This document shows positions 58,805 through 64,000 of a stretch of DNA of 64,000 bases, piece by piece. Below the pieces are notes generated by a model. The model ran no database searches, had not been told where the DNA came from, and was given only the letters and a program-made list of their open reading frames with translations. Made by a program: the position numbers and the translations under genes. The DNA is from Sciurus carolinensis (Eukaryota; Chordata; Mammalia; Rodentia; Sciuridae), in NCBI RefSeq assembly GCF_902686445.1, contig NC_062213.1, positions 138,220,491 through 138,284,490 on the forward strand. The letters are read 5' to 3'. Position 1 is the stretch's first letter; each line of letters starts with the position of its first letter.

Positions 58805-58920
58805 AGGGTTAAGGACCAATCCAATTGTAAGTTCTGTAAGGGCAGAGACATCTGTCTTATTGATATTTCCTTACGCTTATTACAGTGCTTGGTAAAGTAT
58901 GTTTAATTAATTCAATTGGA
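58805..58920 (+). repeat. L2 3' tail
   Basis: TGTAAGTTCTGTAAGGGCAG, AGACATCTGTCTTATTG, ACAGTGCTTGGTAAAGTATG: the standard L2 end. Confidence 0.75.
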
Positions 58921-59320
58921 AAAACTGCTTGAGCTCTTTGATATGAAACTAAGAAATTCCTTTCAAATTGACCCAGATCCATTATTACCATGCTTTGACT
59001 AATGCATAAATTCATTGAATTGTATTCTTGATCACTCAATGTTATCATGTTGACCATAAGGGCATATTGCTGCCCAAAGATACTGTATCTATAATAGTTT
59101 TACAATCTGCCAATCTTTAAACTCTTGTCAGAAGCAGAAATGAGGTATTCAGAATGCCTGATTCATAGAGGATCTGGTTCATACCCAAACCTGAAGAATG
59201 TCTAGTTGATTGCTTTCTGATTACTTTAAAGATCCACATGAATTCATGCTAGGAATTATATGTGAGAGCATATCTTCCATCCAATTGTAAAAATTAAAGT
59301 ATTTGTGTTCTGCATTTCTT

Positions 59321-59410
59321 ATTTATTTATTTATTGTGGTACTAAGAATTGAACCCAGTGTTATGCATGCTAGGCAAGCTCTCTACTACTGAGACACATC
59401 TCCAGCCCTG
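59321..59410 (-). mobile_element. ID SINE
   Basis: (ATTT)n, TGTGGTACTAAGAATTGAAC, CATGCTAGGCAAGCTCTC, ACATCTCCAGCCC. Target duplication TGTTCTGCATTTCTT / TATTCTGTATTTCTT (59306-59320, 59411-59425; 13 of 15). Confidence 0.9.
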
Positions 59411-59425
59411 TATTCTGTATTTCTT

Positions 59426-62209
59426 CAAAGGTCATTGTTCTTTCAGTAGTTTTCCATATCATTGATTGGATTGGAAATAGAACTTCATCATAGGGAACTG
59501 TGTGCTCTCTTAAAATTGCTTTACAGAAATTTTGATTTGATTTCCTCTGATCACTTTTTCTAACTTCTTAGTTTGAGTATCATTTACCTTCACTGAGAAA
59601 AAAGAAATGAGACAAAGATTTTGGCATTCACTGATCACATTTAGTTCCTGATCTAAAAATAAGTATAAAACATTTTTTGTTTACCTTAACATTTTTTTGC
59701 AAACAGTTATTATTGAGGTTTCAGTCTTCATGTGTTTATGTTGGTGCCATTCTTTTATTCGTCCCTGTTTATTGACATTTTTCTCTCATAACTTGTACAT
59801 ACTTAAGTCATTATTGAACTTGTGAAAAAGCGGCTGTGCACTTACATTCTTTTCCTGGAACTTCTCTCCTTTTCTTCCTCATGATGAAATCACCACCAGA
59901 ATTTCATTTTAACCTCTTGAACTGCATTCCCTTGAAGAGTCTTCTGCCATTGAGTCATATTTCTTTTAGTAGCTCAATCTCAGACCTTCTAAATCTATTC
60001 TGTATTAAACTTTTCTTTGATGGTCATTCAGGTGCACTTTTCTCATAGGGCACCATTATTTTTATTTAATCATAATGCCTTCCTTGTTGTAAGACTTAGT
60101 TAGGTTCAGGGTTGATATTCCTGTAGTCATTACATCTACTTCCTGGGAGATGAGATTATCAGTGTTTTAAGTCAGTCAATCAGGAATTATTTTAGATAAT
60201 GAGAACCTAAATATTTGACTATTTGAAGTCCCACCATTACTATTTCTTATTACATCTCACCAATTTCTTCCTAATGCTTCTGTAAAAGCATATTTTTCAT
60301 CCTATCCCATAATCTCAACTTTATTTTCTCTATAATCTATATTTCATTTTGGTATGTAAAATACCTGAGATTCTGAGATTATGAAGATTGTTTATGACTG
60401 TGTCTCAATTATTATTTCAATTGAAATGACTTGGCACCACACTTACACTGTCATTCTTGTTTTTATGATTTAGACAAGGATTTTTTGCTTGTTATAAGCA
60501 TGAATCTACTTAAGCTAGTGGGAGCTAAATATGAGACCTTTAATGAAAGAATATAGGGGTGTGTTTTTGTAGAGTTTGTGACCAGGGATGATATCTGGGC
60601 TCCATAAGGAACCCAACTGGATAGTTGGATAGTTGGAAATAGTTGGATAGTTGGAAATTGGTAACCCTCTTCCTGTGAACCTTTGCTTCTTGCAGTGTAT
60701 CTTCACCATCCTGTAGCCTCTGCAACCCAGTATGTTCTACTTTCCCATGCATGTGGCAGAAAATTATGATCTTAGCTCCAATGCACGTGACCTTTCAGAT
60801 CCAGTGCCAAAGCCCCCCAAATTCAGTCTTGGTACCCTTTCTTTAAGTTCTCTCCCAAATCCAATTGCCTTAGCTTGGCCTATGGTTTATTTTCTCTGGT
60901 GTCACAAACCCACTCTTGGTCCAGTAATTTGGAACTGGAGAGGAAAGTGTCACTTGATATCAACAGAAAGTGGGTAATACCTTTTCTAGAAGGGTGTGAT
61001 GGTAGAGAAGAAATTATTTGTTATCTCCATGTTAGAACTGCCATCCTCCACCCTAGAGCCACAGGTCTATTTCTGTTTTTAATTTCTATTCTTCACACTC
61101 ATGTTAAGTAGCTTCCACCCAAACACAATCTTACACTTTTTTTTTTTAAAGATACACTCCCAACTTAGACATGGATCTTTTCTTCTAGCTTTTTGTAGCA
61201 TAGTTTAGAACTTAAATTTCATTCATTAATATATGCCACATCTTCCTCTTTCTCCCAAAGGCAATCAATAAAAATATCCACTATATTCCGAGGTGTTTTA
61301 GCTTCCTTTCAGTGATGTCATTCCCTAAAGTTTTTTCCCCAATCTTCCTACAGGAATCAGTATGGTCGGTTGACAGTCCTGGGGATATGCTTGAGAAAGA
61401 TAGCATTGCTAATTCTCTTTGGTTTATTATGATTGACTTTAAGCTCCTTCTCAGGGAATTACCAACACCAAGATAAATTCCTTCCTCCTAAGGCCAGTAT
61501 ATGGTATCCTTGAATCAACAGGGCTATTCAGTTTCTTTCCAGGATTTTTCTTTCTCTCAAAGGAAGGTCTAGCCTCTTCCCATCTCCCCTTCAGCCATGT
61601 CTTTCATGTATGTACCCATAGGTCAACATCATTCTCTTTTTCTTCTTTCTGTCACATTCCTCTACTCTTTATTCTATGGAATCTGATTTTGATCGTTTTG
61701 CCTTCAATTTTTTTTAATGAACTTGGAGTGCAGTCACAATTCTAGAAAATCTGGATTTATCACTTTGGGGAGGAGGCTCCAACCTATTGTATATTTTTAG
61801 TACAATAGAATTCTCCAGTTTTGCATACTTTTTACTTTTCATTCATCTCTCTGTATATCATTGGATCAAGTTTTGACTCTACTTGTCTTTAAAGTTCTCA
61901 CCTTGTACTTTTTGATTTTCCTCTAATAATGCTATTTTATTGGGATTATTTATACTCAGATGCTCTCTGAGAAGCCAAAACATTTTTTCAGTCCTTTTTG
62001 TATTTAAACATGTAAGTCTGCTAGAGAGCATGTACCATACCCATAGCTTATATTTGCAACAGATAGGAAGATCTGCTTATCATCAAACCATTAGTCCCAT
62101 GAATTTTGGCAGGTATTAAGCTCTCAGGATAGATATTTTCCTCTATTGCCTTATATCCTTTTATTGTCTCTTGGAATAGAAATTAAAGGCATAGCTTCAG
62201 AGGTCAAAT
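59426..62209. other. Intergenic, nothing assigned
   Basis: AT-rich. Plus-strand frames at 60732-61111 have no recognisable domain. A short tandem repeat is at 60621-60656. No DNASE2B-like exon seen on the minus strand. Confidence 0.5.
60621..60656. repeat. Tandem 18-bp repeat, two perfect copies
   Basis: ATAGTTGGATAGTTGGAA at 60621-60638 and 60639-60656. Confidence 0.95.
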
Positions 62210-62400
62210 AAACCCCTGCAATAAGAGAAAAGTTACTGAAATTCTGTAAACTTTTGTTTCCTTGTCAGTACAATGGGGATAATAACATTTCCTAATGCAC
62301 AGACTTGTTATGAAGATCAAATAAGAAAATGTGGGTTGAATGTTTACTGTATAGTAAATGCTCAGTAAGTGCTAGCTCTAATTATTGTGATTACTTTCAT
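62210..62400 (+). repeat. MIR SINE
   Basis: TTTGTTTCCTTGTCAGTACA, ATGGGGATAATAACATTTCC, GAAGATCAAATAAGAAAATG, AGTAAATGCTCAGTAAGTGC. Confidence 0.8.
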
Positions 62401-62624
62401 TAGATGGTAATGGTCTTGAATTGGGACCATAACTCAAACTTTATTAAGCAACTAGGTCTTATAAGATCATTATTATTCATATATGTAATAGTTCTATTTA
62501 GTGATGAGTCCTAAAAATACTAAGGTTGTTAGATTTGATTCTTCTTTGTTATAATTTTTTAAGTTGATAGGTTGCATGTATACTGATTTTTATCTCTTAT
62601 CTTGATTGAAATATTTTTTGAAAA

Positions 62625-64000
62625 ATATTTGAGAATCAACCTAATAAAGGAGGTGAAAGACCTCTACACTGAAAACTATAGAGCACTAAAGAAAGAAATT
62701 GAAGAAGATCTTAGAAGTTGGAAAGACCTCCCATGCTCCTGGATAGGCAGAATAATATTGTCAAAATGCTCATACTACCTAAAGCGTTATACAGATTTAA
62801 TGAAATTCCTATTAAAATCCCAAGGACATTCTTCATAGAACTAGAAAAAACAATCATGAAGTTCTATAAAAGACCTAGTATAGTCAAAGCAATCCTTAGC
62901 AAGAAAAGTGAAGCAGGAGGCATAAAAATATCAGACCTTAAACTATGCCACAGAGATAGTAACAAAAACAGCATGGTATTGGTATCAAAACAGACATGTA
63001 GACCAATGGTACAGAATAGAAGACACAGAGCAAACCCACACAAATACAGTTACCTTATACTAGACAAAGGTGCCAAAAACATTCACTGGAGAAAAGATAG
63101 CCTATTTAACAAATGGTGCTGGGAAAAATGGAAAACCACATGTAACAAAATGAAATTAAACCTCTTTCTCTCACCCTACATGAAACTCAATTCAAAGTGA
63201 ATCGAAGACTTAGGTACTAGAACAGAGACCCTGTGCCTAATAGAAGAAAAAGTAGGCCCAAATCTTCACCAAGTTGGTCTAAAATCTGACTTCCTTAATA
63301 AGACCCCTAAAGTGCAAGAAATAAAATAAAGAATCAATAAATGGGATGGATTCAAACTAAAAAGCTTCTTCTCAGCAAAAGAAACAATCAATAATGTGAA
63401 GAGAGAGCCTACAGATTGGGAGAAAATCTTTACCACATGCACCTCAGATAAAGCATTAATCTCTAGGATATATAAAGAACTCAAAAGACTTAACACCAAA
63501 AAACAAATAATCCAATCAATAAATAGGCTAAGGAACTGACCACACACTTCACTGAAGAAGATACATAATCAACAAATATATGAAAAGGTGTTCAACATCT
63601 CTAGCAATTAGAGAAATGCAAATCAAAACTACTCTAAGATTTGATCTCATTCCAGTCAGAATGGCAATCATCAATAATACAGGCAACAATAAATGTGGGG
63701 AAAAAGGTACACTCATACATTGCTGGTGGGAATGCAAATTGGTGCAACCACTATGGAAAGTAGTATGGAGGAGATTCCTCAGAAAACTTGGAGGGGAACC
63801 ACCATTTGACCCAGCTATCCCACTCCTTGGTTTATACCCAAAGGACTTAAAATAAGCATACTACAGTGATGTGGCCACATCAATGTTTATAGCAGCTTAA
63901 TTCACAATAGCTGAACTATGGAATCAACCTAGGTGCCCTTTAATAGATGAACGGATAAAGAAAATGTGAGATATATGTATTTGATGGATAATTACTCAGC
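62625..64000 (+). mobile_element. L1, 5'-truncated, runs off right edge
   Basis: Begins in ORF2 after the RT core (ATCAACCTAATAAAGGAGGT) and follows the standard order: [11 protein letters not shown] at about 62720, the [14 protein letters not shown] segment near 63100, then [11 protein letters not shown] at about 63610 and [15 protein letters not shown] near 63700. Several frameshifts and stops (ORF2 pieces in at least three frames) make it older than the copy at 13170. The 3'UTR and tail are outside the window. Confidence 0.9.

Noticed and set aside
1..64000. CRISPR arrays, operons, phage or bacterial mobile elements
   Set aside because: None present; the sequence is clearly vertebrate nuclear DNA.

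Overview
This is a mammalian nuclear window, most likely from a squirrel-family rodent (Sciuridae). The evidence is the repeat content: many ID-type (tRNA-Ala/BC1-like) SINEs, two 7SL/B1-plus-ID dimers of the kind described in squirrels and dormice, ID elements with an extra A/T-rich 3' extension, a rodent-style L1 lineage, and old mammalian MIR, L2, MaLR, ERVL and Tigger/MER repeats. There is no bacterial, plasmid or CRISPR content.

The only protein-coding gene I can support is the 5' part of RPF1 (ribosome production factor 1), on the minus strand. Its CpG-rich promoter and first exon lie at about 5.15-5.70 kb. Coding exon 1 is 5336-5563, exon 2 is 3890-3946 and exon 3 is 1926-2006. The three exons give 122 codons in frame through phase-0 introns. 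The rest of the gene, including the Brix domain, lies beyond the left edge. Most of the visible introns are unique sequence plus remnants of old L1s.

From about 5.7 kb to 64 kb I see no convincing gene. This is intergenic DNA upstream of RPF1, built from layers of transposons. Main items in order: a MaLR LTR and an L2 piece (6.5-7.5 kb); an LTR with visible promoter boxes (8.4 kb), a B1-ID dimer (8.9 kb) and MaLR LTRs (9.2 and 10.6 kb); two Tigger-type DNA transposons (11.8 and 12.5 kb); a 2.1-kb 5'-truncated L1 with an 18-bp target-site duplication (13.2-15.3 kb); a tiny 45-bp L1 end plus a second L1 tail (17.4-18.1 kb); a solo LTR in a MIR (21.7 kb); an L2 split by a SINE (22.3-23.2 kb); an L2 split by a twin-primed L1 and a SINE (36.4-37.6 kb); a long L2 (40.9-42.4 kb); L1 tails (32.5, 41.1, 43.8 kb); a solo ERVL LTR (47.6 kb); a very recent-looking ID SINE (50.4 kb); an ancient L1 broken by two SINEs and an LTR, with a second inverted LTR next to it (53.8-57.5 kb); and an L1 running off the right edge (62.6-64 kb).

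I looked for an undescribed biological system and did not find one. The items most worth a second look are the dated layers of nested insertions, a protein-like but frame-broken stretch at 16.0-16.45 kb that I cannot name, several perfect palindromes (one centred on a PAR-bZIP-type site), and a CTCF-like motif in a non-repetitive stretch at 42.8 kb. In human, the neighbour upstream of RPF1 is DNASE2B, so its 3' end is expected just past the right edge; I see no exon of it here.
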